From the NCBI GenBank assembly GCA_965218625.1, contig CBDCLG010000012.1, forward strand, positions 428,577 to 492,576: a stretch of 64,000 nt of DNA, read 5' to 3'. This DNA comes from Bin5 sp965218625 (GTDB lineage: Bacteria; Chloroflexota; Anaerolineae; Caldilineales; Caldilineaceae). Below the pieces are notes generated by a model, which made no database searches, was not told where the DNA came from, and saw nothing but the letters and a program-made list of their open reading frames with translations. This document shows positions 8,908-16,967 of the stretch, piece after piece (the stretch's first letter is position 1; the number at the start of each line of letters is the position of its first letter). The position numbers and the translations under genes are program-made.

Positions 8908-9277
8908 GAGCGGCGATGATCTCGCCAGGGTTCATCGCCAGGAAAAGGGCGGTCCGGTTGTTTAGCCGGATCGCCCTTTGTTTTGCAACGAACATATCAG
9001 GTGCGCTGTCCAGGGCGGAGAAATGCATGGCGCAGACAACTCGCTTTGCCAGTAGTCCGAAATCAAGGATTAGTGCGGTTAGGACGGCAAGAGAAAGAAA
9101 GTGTTTAAGGTCATTTGGTCGCGGGGGAGACGGAGTCGGTAAGTCCGGACGGCTGCTCCCCGTTGGAGATGGCTTGCCCATATTTGCTATGAATTGGTAG
9201 TATTGCTGCCACAAAGACCAGAGATCGAATACTTTTCGTACCTCCGTTGCCGTTCGTTCCACGAGTCGATTTGGAAT
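8908..9277. other. Intergenic region after ssrA
   Basis: This stretch of 370 bases holds the terminator at 8944-8985. After it comes a somewhat A/T-richer piece with no convincing coding frame or RNA. No second copy of the tmRNA 3' end, which an attachment site would need, was found here or at the end of the island at 11220. Confidence 0.5.
8944..8985 (+). terminator. Intrinsic terminator downstream of ssrA
   Basis: A stem AAAGGGCGGTCCGG (8944-8957) pairs with CCGGATCGCCCTTT (8966-8979) with one G-T wobble and an 8-base loop, followed by GTTTTG. It lies 37 bases after the tmRNA end and is presumably its terminator. Confidence 0.8.
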
Positions 9278-9754
9278 ATGACAATTGGCAGGGCCTACAC
9301 AGACGAGGAACTCAGCGACCTGAAGACGATGCCCAAACATGTGACCAATCCGGGCGCCCGCTGGTCAAATAAACCTAAAACGAGGCCTGCGCACCGTCAG
9401 CGCACTTTCCAAGTCGTAGGAGTACAGGACTTGGATGCGCGTTTCTCGATCTACCTACGTCAGAGTCTTGCCGACGAGAGCGACTTCTCCTGCGGCATTT
9501 CGTATCTTCCCGTGGGAAGCCCTCCTCTCACGCTCGCGCGCTACAACGGGCCAAGCCACGAACATGGCCAGATAGCCTACCGCTCCCACATTCATCGCGC
9601 CATAGAGACGGCCATCGCCGCTGGAAAAAAGCCCGAATCCCAAGCGGAAGAAACGAACCGATTTGAAACGCTTGATGGTGCCCTTGCCTGTCTTATCGAG
9701 GATTTCAATTTGACGGGACTCAATGCCGAGCCGGACAAGCCAAGACTATTCTGA
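9278..9754 (+). CDS. DUF6978-like hypothetical protein
   Basis: A 158-residue soluble protein. The ATG at 9278 (MTIGRAYTDEEL) is preferred to an extension back to 9194. The middle reads as an RYNG-type motif, LARYNGPSHEHGQIAYRSHIHRAIETA, with clustered His residues. This pattern is remembered from DUF6978-type proteins found beside DUF1828 proteins. Its stop overlaps the next start (TGATG), so the two are translationally coupled. Function is unknown; the pairing and accessory setting suggest a toxin-antitoxin or defence-like module, which is inference only. Confidence 0.6.
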   Translation: MTIGRAYTDEELSDLKTMPKHVTNPGARWSNKPKTRPAHRQRTFQVVGVQDLDARFSIYLRQSLADESDFSCGISYLPVGSPPLTLARYNGPSHEHGQIAYRSHIHRAIETAIAAGKKPESQAEETNRFETLDGALACLIEDFNLTGLNAEPDKPRLF

Positions 9755-10539
9755 TGGCCATCAACCTCGACGCCCTTCAAGACCTGCTTTGCGAGCGTCT
9801 CTGTGAAGACGTCAGGGTCGATACGCGCCCCGACGGCGCGCTGATGCTGCGCACGCATTTCGAGTTTCCCGATGGCGACCGCTACCCCATCCACCTTTCA
9901 GAGGCGGCATCAGGCGGCTTTCGCTTGTCGGACCGCGGACATACCCTTATGCACATCAGTTACGAGCATGACATCGACTCGTTCATGGATGGAACGCGCG
10001 GGATGCTTCTCGAACGTATCATGGGCGAAACCGGCCTTGGGTGGGATGGTGAAGGGGGAGCGCTCTGCCTGGACACCGCGCCCGAACGACTGCCGGAGGC
10101 TATCTTCAACTTCGGTCAGGCGTTGACACGAGTCTACGACCTGACCCTGCTCTCCCGCACCAACATCGGCACAACTTTCTATGACGATCTGGCCGATCTT
10201 CTGTTTAGCCTGATTGACGAATCCAAGATCGAACGCGACCACCAGCCTCAGGTCCCCAACGCTCAGGCCTACCCGGTAGATTACCGCATCGAAAGCAAGA
10301 GTGGAATCCCGCTTTTCCTTTACGGAGTGCCCGGCCGCGACAAAGCAAGGCTGACGACGATTATGCTATCCTACTTCCACCTGCATGGACTTCAATTTGA
10401 CTCGATTCTCGTGTTTCGAGACCAGACCGAAATTCCTCGTATCGATCTGGCCCGACTTTCCGACGTCGGTGGTGACATGATTTCGTCGCTGGCAGCGCGC
10501 GAAGACCTGAATCGCAAAGTATTGCAGCGCGCTGCCTGA
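9754..10539 (+). CDS. DUF1828/DUF1829 domain protein
   Basis: A 261-residue protein. The N-terminal half (about 1-120) resembles DUF1828, with IHLSEAASGGFRLSDRGHTL. The C-terminal half (about 150-255) resembles DUF1829, with YRIESKSGIPLFLYGVPGRDKA. This two-domain architecture recurs in phage-borne and accessory regions of many bacteria, and its activity is not established. It is coupled to the preceding gene by a one-base overlap and is followed 24 bases later by an MntA-type nucleotidyltransferase. Confidence 0.7.
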   Translation: MAINLDALQDLLCERLCEDVRVDTRPDGALMLRTHFEFPDGDRYPIHLSEAASGGFRLSDRGHTLMHISYEHDIDSFMDGTRGMLLERIMGETGLGWDGEGGALCLDTAPERLPEAIFNFGQALTRVYDLTLLSRTNIGTTFYDDLADLLFSLIDESKIERDHQPQVPNAQAYPVDYRIESKSGIPLFLYGVPGRDKARLTTIMLSYFHLHGLQFDSILVFRDQTEIPRIDLARLSDVGGDMISSLAAREDLNRKVLQRAA

Positions 10540-10563
10540 CTACCTCTTCCTCTCAGCCCAAAA

Positions 10564-10854
10564 ATGAGACGTGGTGAACTTCTAAGCCTGCTCAGAGAAC
10601 ACAAACCAACCCTGGCGGAACGCTTCGGGGTGGTTGAACTCGCCCTCTTCGGGTCCTTCGTCCACGACGGGGCCAACGACGAAAGTGACGTGGACATTCT
10701 CGTTCGATTCAAAACGACCCCTGACTGGCGGCAGTACTTCGGTGCCCAGACCTTCCTCGAAGATCTGCTGGGGCGGTCCGTGGACATGGCAACCCGCAAC
10801 GAGTTGAGAGACGAGATCAAGCCCTTCGTCGAGCGGGAGGCCATCAGTGTCTGA
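10564..10854 (+). CDS. mntA: MntA-type nucleotidyltransferase antitoxin
   Basis: A 96-residue minimal nucleotidyltransferase. The catalytic signature GSX10DXD is complete: Gly30-Ser31, then Asp42 and Asp44 in SDVDILVRF. In characterised MntA-HepT pairs the MNT protein neutralises the HepT ribonuclease by adding AMP to a tyrosine of its RX4HXY motif. Here the partner hepT follows with an 8-base overlap, the normal order and coupling. The antitoxin looks intact although the toxin does not. Confidence 0.85.
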   Translation: MRRGELLSLLREHKPTLAERFGVVELALFGSFVHDGANDESDVDILVRFKTTPDWRQYFGAQTFLEDLLGRSVDMATRNELRDEIKPFVEREAISV

Positions 10855-11218
10855 AGTCGTTGATCGAGGGCGCCCCTGGCACTTCTACGTCCAGGACATG
10901 ATCGACTCTAGCCAAAAGGTTCTTGCCTATACCGAAGGTCTGGACCTGGAAGCGTTCCTCGCCGACAGCCTCACCTATGACGCTACCTTGCGTAACCTGC
11001 AACTGATCGGCGAAGCGGCCACCAACATCCCGGACGAAATACGCCAGCTACACTCGGAGATTCCCTGGCGCGCCATCGTCGGGACGTGCAACCCATTGAT
11101 CCGCTCCTACCTGACCGTCAGCGACACAAAAATCTGGGGTATTGTCCAGGACGCCGTCCCCGGCCTCGTTCCCGCTCTTCGGGACCTGTTGGATACGGCG
11201 GGCGAGGATCAGGAATAA
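10847..11218 (+). CDS. hepT: HepT-like (DUF86) toxin partner with a degenerate active site
   Basis: A 123-residue all-helical HEPN-superfamily protein starting at GTG 10847. Family features are the N-terminal WHFYVQDMIDSSQKVL, TLRNLQLIGEAATNIP at about 48-62, and the PWRAIVG lead-in to the active site. HEPN RNases of this group need R-X4-H-X-Y at that point. Here the sequence is Cys81-NPLI-Arg86-Ser-Tyr88, so the Arg and His are replaced while the Tyr that MntA modifies is kept. Each change needs one transition (CGC to TGC, CAC to CGC). It is therefore predicted to lack RNase activity or to act differently. Confidence 0.82.
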   Translation: MSEVVDRGRPWHFYVQDMIDSSQKVLAYTEGLDLEAFLADSLTYDATLRNLQLIGEAATNIPDEIRQLHSEIPWRAIVGTCNPLIRSYLTVSDTKIWGIVQDAVPGLVPALRDLLDTAGEDQE

Positions 11219-11239
11219 CGCCGAAAGAGGCCGTTCCGG

Positions 11240-12199
11240 TCACTCCCTAAACTCCAGGTACGCAATCTCCTCCGCCGTCAACTCGATCTCCGTCGCCTCC
11301 ACGTTCACCCGCACCTCGTCCGGCGTGCGCGCGCCCGACAGCGCGTGAATCCCCTCCGGCTGGTTGTACACATACGCCAGCGCGATGTGCGGCACCGTAA
11401 CGCCCTTGCTCTCCGCCAGCTCCTGCGCCCGGTCCATGCGCCTGAAATTCTCCTCGAAACAGTAGACCTTGACCGCCAGCTGATCATACGGTTGCGTTAG
11501 CGTGTCGAGGTTGTCGCGGCGAAAACGGCCGCTGAAGAAGCCGCCCGCCAGGCTGGACCAGACGAACAGCGTGACGCCGTTCTGCCGGCACCAGGCCCGC
11601 GCCGGTTCACCCGCCGGCCCGCTGAGGCTCTCGCAGTCGATCCAGGGCGAGACCTGCTGTTCCGCCAGGCTGAACTGCGGGCTGCTGACCACAAAGGGAG
11701 TCAGCCCGTGCGCGGCCGCGTACCCGTTGGCCTCGCGCAGCCGTTCGACGCTCCAATTGGAGCCGCCGTAGGCGCCGATCTGCCCGGCCTCGCGCGCCGC
11801 GTGCAGCGTCTCGACGAGCGGGCCTACCGGCTGCGCCGGGTCGTCCCGATGCAGCAGATAGAGGTCGATGTGGTCGACCTTGAAACGCGCCAGGCTGTCG
11901 TGGATGTCGGACTGAATATCGAAGGGCGTCACCCGTTTGCGGTCCGGGCTGTGGTGCGCGCCCTTGCCAAGGATCACGATCTCGTCGCGCACGCCGCGGC
12001 TGTGGATCCACTGGCCGACCGTGCGCTCATTGTCACCCAGGCCGTAAATATGGGCCGTGTCGAAGCAGTTGCCGCCGGCCGCCAGAAAGGCGTCCATGGC
12101 GGCAAATGCGGCATCAAGTTCGCTGGACTTCATCCACATCGTCCCCTGCACCAGCCGCGAAACCGGCCTGTCGATGCCGGGGATCTTCGAGTAAAGCAT
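11240..12199 (-). CDS. Aldo/keto reductase
   Basis: NAD(P)H-dependent oxidoreductase of 319 residues with an 8-stranded barrel. The catalytic tetrad is visible as Asp47 and Tyr52 (FDTAHIYG), Lys79 (ILGKG) and His117 (LLHRDD). The C-terminal nicotinamide-binding region ALAYVYNQPEGIHALSGARTPDEV fits the family. It resembles YhdN/Tas-like reductases of unknown substrate. It is convergent with hepT, 21 bases away, and upstream of it on the same strand is the split secreted-protein gene, without obvious functional linkage. Confidence 0.88.
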   Translation of the reverse strand: MLYSKIPGIDRPVSRLVQGTMWMKSSELDAAFAAMDAFLAAGGNCFDTAHIYGLGDNERTVGQWIHSRGVRDEIVILGKGAHHSPDRKRVTPFDIQSDIHDSLARFKVDHIDLYLLHRDDPAQPVGPLVETLHAAREAGQIGAYGGSNWSVERLREANGYAAAHGLTPFVVSSPQFSLAEQQVSPWIDCESLSGPAGEPARAWCRQNGVTLFVWSSLAGGFFSGRFRRDNLDTLTQPYDQLAVKVYCFEENFRRMDRAQELAESKGVTVPHIALAYVYNQPEGIHALSGARTPDEVRVNVEATEIELTAEEIAYLEFRE

Positions 12200-12235
12200 C
12201 TGCGAAACTCCTCCTTGGAAAGCTTCTTGCCACCG

Positions 12236-12940
12236 CTATTCTGGTCGGAAACTGCCCACGATCTGCTCAGTCTGTTCCTGCATCGCCTCCGCTTCACTTG
12301 CCGGTACGGCAACAAACAAGAGGTAGGCTTTATCGTTCGCCAGCAACGCCGTCATCACGGCATGGGCGTTGAAAAGACCATGTTCACTCAGATCGGCCGT
12401 GACAACGCCCTGAATCGACGGCAGATTGTTGGTCGTCCCGGCCTCCAGCCGCAGCACTTTCAGAGGGACCATGTCGAACGTTTCAATCTCTTCTCTCAGC
12501 TGCTCGACCACACTTTCCGTCGTCATCCCGTCATCCAGCGGTGCGATGCCGACACCCGCGACAGCCTTGATCGGCGGCCTGGAAAAAATGTCCAGTCTCA
12601 CCGCAACATGGCCGGCGTTTTCCGCTCCGGGCGTTGATAGAAGCCCGCCCGCTTCCTCTGCCGCGGCAGGGTCGATGAAGCGCAGGATCTGGCCGAGTCG
12701 GGCGCTGTGAACGTCAAGAACAAGCCAGCCGCGCGGGACCGCCAGCGAATAACCGAGTCGGTCGTTAACGACACGGCTCCAACCCCAGGGAACCGTCACA
12801 ATTGGGGTCGGCGCGGCCGTCGGCGTCGGTGCTGCCGTTGGTGACGGCGTTGGTGTTGGCAGCGGTGTCGGCGTTGCCGTTGGCGGCGGCGCTGTTGTCG
12901 CCAGCAGCCCTGGCATGGGCATTGAAAAGACCATGTTCAC
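12236..12940 (-). CDS. 3' portion of the duplicated extracytoplasmic protein (GYSLAVP module)
   Basis: A 234-residue frame. It consists of a Pro/Thr-rich linker (TPTPLPTPTPSPTAAP) and one GWSRVVNDRLGYSLAVPRGW module, which ends in a complete C-terminus AYLLFVAVPASEAEAMQEQTEQIVGSF. It has no signal peptide or clear ribosome binding site. It overlaps the 3' end of 12765-14594 in another frame. The simplest reading is that it is the real C-terminus of that gene, thrown out of frame by a 553-bp (3n+1) tandem duplication. Alternatively it is a separate remnant. Confidence 0.6.
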   Translation of the reverse strand: MNMVFSMPMPGLLATTAPPPTATPTPLPTPTPSPTAAPTPTAAPTPIVTVPWGWSRVVNDRLGYSLAVPRGWLVLDVHSARLGQILRFIDPAAAEEAGGLLSTPGAENAGHVAVRLDIFSRPPIKAVAGVGIAPLDDGMTTESVVEQLREEIETFDMVPLKVLRLEAGTTNNLPSIQGVVTADLSEHGLFNAHAVMTALLANDKAYLLFVAVPASEAEAMQEQTEQIVGSFRPE

Positions 12941-13443
12941 TCAGATCGGCCGTGACAACGCCCTGAATCGACGGCAGATTGTTGGTCGTCCCCGCCTCCA
13001 GCCGCAGCACTTTCAGAGGGACCATGTCGAAGGTCTCAATCTCTTCTCTCAGCTGCTTGACCACACTTTCGGTCGTCATCCCGTCTTCCAGCGGCGCGAC
13101 GCCGACGCCCGCGACAGCTTTGATCGGCGGCCTGGAAAAAATGTCCAGTCTCACCGCAACATGGCCGGCGTTTTCCGCTCCGGGCGTTGATAGAAGCCCG
13201 CCCGCTTCCTCTGCCGCGGCAGGGTCGATGAAGCGCAGGATCTGGCCGAGTCGGGCGCTGTGAACGTCAAGAACAAGCCAGCCGCGCGGGACCGCCAGCG
13301 AATAACCGAGTCGGTCGTTAACGACACGGCTCCAACCCCGTGGGATCGTCACAATTGGGGTCGGCGCGGCCGTCGGCGTCGGTGCTGCCGTTGGTGACGG
13401 CGTTGGTGTTGGCAGCGGTGTCGGCGTTGCCGTTGGCGCCGCT
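12361..13443. repeat. Tandem direct duplication, 553-bp unit, two copies
   Basis: Copy A (about 12361-12913) and copy B (about 12914-13443) are nearly identical at an offset of 553 bases, for example CATGGGC at 12361 and 12914. The copies differ by scattered substitutions, including amino-acid changes (VPWGW versus IPRGW, VEQL versus VKQL, PLDDG versus PLEDG), and by a 3-base indel near the end. Because 553 is 3n+1, the two copies lie in different frames and the host gene is split. Confidence 0.85.
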
Positions 13444-14594
13444 GTTTCTGTAGCTGTTGGTCTAACATTAAACCTAAGTGGAGAGGTGGGAGTCACTGTG
13501 GGCGTAACATCAGGCATAACGAGATCGGGCTGAAATGTCCCGATAATCTGATCGATAAGCGCCTGCTTGGCCTCGACCTTCTCCGCCCGTGTCACGATCG
13601 TCAAGAGGTAGGTCCTTCCGTTTATCTGCACCAACGTAAGGACGATGTGTGGGGTGAGATCAACCTCCCCGTACTTCATGAGATCTATTGAGACAACCGC
13701 CCGCGCCGCAGGCAACCCGTTGACCGTCTCTTCGGTTACGCTATGCAACTGAATGGACAAACCGGCTAGGGATGCCTTTACGGCGGAGACAAGTTGGTCG
13801 CCTGTCAACCCTTCGAACAAACGAATCCTGGACACGTTCAGAAACAGCGGCAAAGGCGGCCGCGCGAACAGCTGCCCCAGGTCGGGCTCAATGCCCACGA
13901 TTCCAAAATCGAGGAAATCCAGATAAGGGTCCTCAGGCAACGCGCTCAGTTCAGCCAAGAACTCTTCGCTGAAAAGCCTTTCGGCGAGTGGGTGCTGAAC
14001 ACCCTTCCGCAGATCAAAGGTAATCCAGGGAAATGGCACTGCCAGCGAGTAGCCCAGCCGCTCATCCTCGATCCGCTTCCAGCCCCTTGGTATCTCCACC
14101 GTAGCCAGCGGAATCGGAGATGCGGTTGGCGTCGGCAGCGCGGTCGGTGTCAGCGCGGCCGTCGGCGTCGGCACTGGCGTAGGCGTTGCCGGCGGCGTTG
14201 GCTGTACCTGAATGGAGACAGTTGTCCAATCGCCGCAGTTGCTTGTCGAAAACCCCCTGTCGGTTGGAGCGATCTCGACAATCGGCCGCACTGCCCCGGA
14301 GGCGCCTGCAACTACCTCATCGGCTGTCCCGCCAAAGCCGCTGAGCCGCTGCCAGGAGCACTGCTCTCCCCCCGGGGCCGCGTAGATCCCCGGAGACACC
14401 TCCTGGCCCACCAACCACGTCCCATCGGGGATCGCGTTCAGAGGGAGTGCAGCCGCCCCAGACGGCGTGGCCGTTGGCGTTCCCCCTTGCGCTGACGCAT
14501 GCCCGACTGCGGCGATCATCAACACCAGAAAGACGCCGGCAAATAACAAAGCACGCCTGACCCGATTAATTATTGATCCCTTGACTCCGCCCAT
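12765..14594 (-). CDS. Secreted multi-module protein with Pro/Thr linkers
   Basis: The ATG at 14594 follows GAGAAGG and gives 609 residues; an upstream extension to 14792 looks non-coding. Residues 1-37 form a signal peptide ending near ASA. Next is a module IPDGTWLVGQEVSPGIYAAPGG with paired Cys, of a kind seen in secreted proteins of Chloroflexota and Actinomycetota. TP-rich linkers then separate two modules with the shared motif RLGYSLAVP, perhaps a PsbP/Mog1-like fold (weak). The last about 45 residues are a frameshifted reading of the duplicated linker, so the true end is probably in 12236-12940. Likely surface-exposed; function unknown. Confidence 0.7.
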   Translation of the reverse strand: MGGVKGSIINRVRRALLFAGVFLVLMIAAVGHASAQGGTPTATPSGAAALPLNAIPDGTWLVGQEVSPGIYAAPGGEQCSWQRLSGFGGTADEVVAGASGAVRPIVEIAPTDRGFSTSNCGDWTTVSIQVQPTPPATPTPVPTPTAALTPTALPTPTASPIPLATVEIPRGWKRIEDERLGYSLAVPFPWITFDLRKGVQHPLAERLFSEEFLAELSALPEDPYLDFLDFGIVGIEPDLGQLFARPPLPLFLNVSRIRLFEGLTGDQLVSAVKASLAGLSIQLHSVTEETVNGLPAARAVVSIDLMKYGEVDLTPHIVLTLVQINGRTYLLTIVTRAEKVEAKQALIDQIIGTFQPDLVMPDVTPTVTPTSPLRFNVRPTATETAAPTATPTPLPTPTPSPTAAPTPTAAPTPIVTIPRGWSRVVNDRLGYSLAVPRGWLVLDVHSARLGQILRFIDPAAAEEAGGLLSTPGAENAGHVAVRLDIFSRPPIKAVAGVGVAPLEDGMTTESVVKQLREEIETFDMVPLKVLRLEAGTTNNLPSIQGVVTADLSEHGLFNAHARAAGDNSAAANGNADTAANTNAVTNGSTDADGRADPNCDGSLGLEPCR

Positions 14595-14694
14595 TTGCGC
14601 CTTCTCAATTCCCGTCGGCTGAACGACTAAACGTCCAAATCGACCGCCAACTTGACATCTTGCTTCGACTTTTCTGCCCAAAAACCCCAACTCC

Positions 14695-15526
14695 TCACCC
14701 CAACGCCAACCCCTTGAACGCCTCCACCTGCCCTCGAATCGCCCGCTCCGTCGGCAGCCGCTCGATGCTCGACGCGCCGAAAAAGCCCGCAATCCCCGGC
14801 ATCATCTGCAGCGCCGTCCCCACATTCTCCGGCTCGTCGAACGGGCCCCCGTGGCAGATCACCATCTGCTCCGCGTTCACCTTCCGCCCCGCGGCGGCCA
14901 TCTCCTGCACCTTCTCCACCGCCTCCTCCAGCGTGAAGGCCACCGCCGCGCCGATGCTGCCGGCCGTGGTCAGGCCGACGTGCGCCACCAGCAGGTCGGC
15001 GCCCGCCTCGGCCATCGCCGCCGCCTCCTCCGGCGTAAAGACGTAGGGCGCGGTGAACAGGTCCAAGCTCGTGGGCGATCGCGATCGTCTCGACCTCCTT
15101 GTCGTATCCCATGCCGGTACCCTCCAGGTTATCGCGGAAGACGCCGTCGATCAGACCGACCGTGGGAAAATTCTGTACGCCGCTGAAGCCAATCTCCTTC
15201 AACTGCTTCAGGAAGACATGCTTCAGTCGGAAAGGATCGGTCCCGCAGACCCCCGCCAGCACCGGCGTGTCCTGCACGACCGGCAGCACCTCGGCCGCCA
15301 TTTCGACGACGATGCCATTGGCGTCGCCGTACGGCATCATGCCGGAAAGCGAGCCGCGCCCGGCCATGCGGAAACGGCCCGAGTTGTAAATGATGATCAA
15401 ATCGGCCCCGCCCGCCTCGGCAAACTTGGCCGAGATGCCGGTGCCAGCGCCGCAGCCGACGATCGGCCGCCCGGCAGCGTGTTGGGCCTGAAGCCGGCCC
15501 AGGATCTCTTGTCTGGGGATCGACAT
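14695..15526 (-). CDS. TIM-barrel protein of the Tm-1 C-terminal / PEP-hydrolase-like family, one frameshift
   Basis: Joining two frames gives about 277 residues. The first runs from MSIPRQEILGRLQAQ through VGCGAGTGISAKFAEAGGADLI to IAIAHEL at about 15066. The second runs from DLFTAPYVFTPEEAAAMAEAGADLLVAH to the stop at 14695. One extra T in GAGCTTGGAC (near 15066) explains the break. The sequence matches the phosphoenolpyruvate-hydrolase-like barrel that forms the C-terminal half of tomato Tm-1 and its homologues. The gene 65 bases upstream encodes the N-terminal half. Physiological substrate unknown. Confidence 0.8.
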
Positions 15527-15591
15527 ATCGAAGGCTCCCTCCTGTCTTTATGTCTTTCTGTGGGCAATTCGGGGTGGGACCGGCGTAAATC

Positions 15592-16812
15592 CTACTGCTC
15601 CTCGCGCAGCATCTCCAGCAGCAGCGTCACCGCCTGCTCGGCAAACTCCGGGTCGTTGATGTTGGCGTCCATCTCGATCAGCGGGATGTCGGCGCGCAGG
15701 TCATTCTTGAGCGCGTCGATACAGGCGCCGTCCGCGGCAGGGTCCCAGAAGCGGTCGCCTTCGCTGTCCAGCATCGAGACGCCTTTCAGCGGGATCAGCA
15801 CCGCGACCTTTCCGGGCGAGCCGGCGTTCGCCGCCGCCGCCAGCATCGCGCCCATCTGTCGGTTCTCCTCCTCGTTCGTGCGCAGGAGAGTGACCTCTGG
15901 GTTCCACTCGTAGAGCGTGCGCTCGCGGTAATGCTCGGGCACTGTCTCGATGCCGCCGAAGTTGGCCATGTCGACACAGCCGGGCACGATGACCGTGGGG
16001 ATGCCCTGCCGCGGCGCCGCTTGCACCCGCTCCGGCCCTGCGCTGAACACGCCGCCGCAGATCTCGTCCGCCAGCTCGGTCGTTGTGATGTCCAGGCAGC
16101 CGGCGATGTAGCCGGCGCTGATCAGGTCCTCCATCGTCCGCCCGCCGCTGCCGGTGGCATGGAAGACCAGCACCTCGTACTCTTCCGCTTCCAGCAGACC
16201 GCGCGCATGGTCGACGGCCGCCGTCGTGTTCCCGAACATCGAGGCCGCGATCAGGGGCCGCTCGTGCGCGGCCGCCTCGGCCTCGGTCTGCACCATCCCC
16301 GCGATTGCCCCGGCCGCATTGGCGTAGATGGCGCGGCTGAGCCGGTTGATGCCGGCCACGTCAACGACCGAGGGCATGAAGGTGATGTCCTTGCTGCCCG
16401 CGTACGCGCTGACGTCCCCGCCGCCGACGGTCGAGACCATCACCTTCGGCACGCCGACGGGCAGCGTACGCATTGCGGTGGTGGCGAGTGAGGTGCCGCC
16501 GCTGCCGCCCATCGCCAGAATGCCGTCGAAACGGCCCTCGCTATACAGTCGCTCGACGACCGAGGCCAGGCCCTCGGCCATTGTCCGCATCGCCTCGTCT
16601 TTGCGTGTTCCGGAGGCCAGGTAGGCCAGGTCGCCGGCGGCGGCCGCAGCCACCTCCGCGCGGCTGACGTCCGGCGCAAAGGCCGGTTCGCCCATCACGC
16701 CGAAATCGACCACCAACGTCCGCAGGCCGGCAGCTTCGATCAGGTCCTTGACAAACGCGTACTCGACGCCCTTCGTGTCCAGCGCGCCGACGAGAAGAAC
16801 GGTTCCGGCCAT
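15592..16812 (-). CDS. UPF0261 / Tm-1-like ATP-binding domain protein
   Basis: A 406-residue protein starting MAGTVLLVGALDTKGVEYAF at an ATG preceded by AGGAGGA; the upstream start at 16839 is less likely. Glycine-rich GILAMGGSGGTSLATTAM and VMVSTVGGGDVSAYAGSKDI segments are typical of the UPF0261 family, with a later VIVPGCVDMANFGG. Known relatives are the N-terminal ATP-binding half of plant Tm-1 and bacterial stand-alone proteins linked to sugar or aromatic catabolism. It sits in a minus-strand run cupin, Gfo/Idh, UPF0261, TIM barrel, which suggests one pathway. Confidence 0.88.
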   Translation of the reverse strand: MAGTVLLVGALDTKGVEYAFVKDLIEAAGLRTLVVDFGVMGEPAFAPDVSRAEVAAAAAGDLAYLASGTRKDEAMRTMAEGLASVVERLYSEGRFDGILAMGGSGGTSLATTAMRTLPVGVPKVMVSTVGGGDVSAYAGSKDITFMPSVVDVAGINRLSRAIYANAAGAIAGMVQTEAEAAAHERPLIAASMFGNTTAAVDHARGLLEAEEYEVLVFHATGSGGRTMEDLISAGYIAGCLDITTTELADEICGGVFSAGPERVQAAPRQGIPTVIVPGCVDMANFGGIETVPEHYRERTLYEWNPEVTLLRTNEEENRQMGAMLAAAANAGSPGKVAVLIPLKGVSMLDSEGDRFWDPAADGACIDALKNDLRADIPLIEMDANINDPEFAEQAVTLLLEMLREEQ

Positions 16813-16967
16813 GACATTCCTCCTGTAATGTGTTGGCAACAGGCCTCAAACTGCCGCGGGTCTCTTCGTATTGCCCACCAGATCTTGCTTTCTATCCTCT
16901 TCCCCACGATTCCAATTTCACTGACCCATCCTGACGCCAGGATCTCAAAAAGTGGTGGGTAAGCGGC

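Noticed and set aside
8875..11239. Prophage or integrative element using the ssrA 3' end as attachment site
   Set aside because: There is no integrase gene, and no second copy of the tmRNA 3' sequence was seen downstream of the island.
14595..14792. N-terminal extension of the secreted protein
   Set aside because: The extension is Arg/Gly-rich and would bury the signal peptide; the ATG at 14594 has GAGAAGG and begins the signal peptide.
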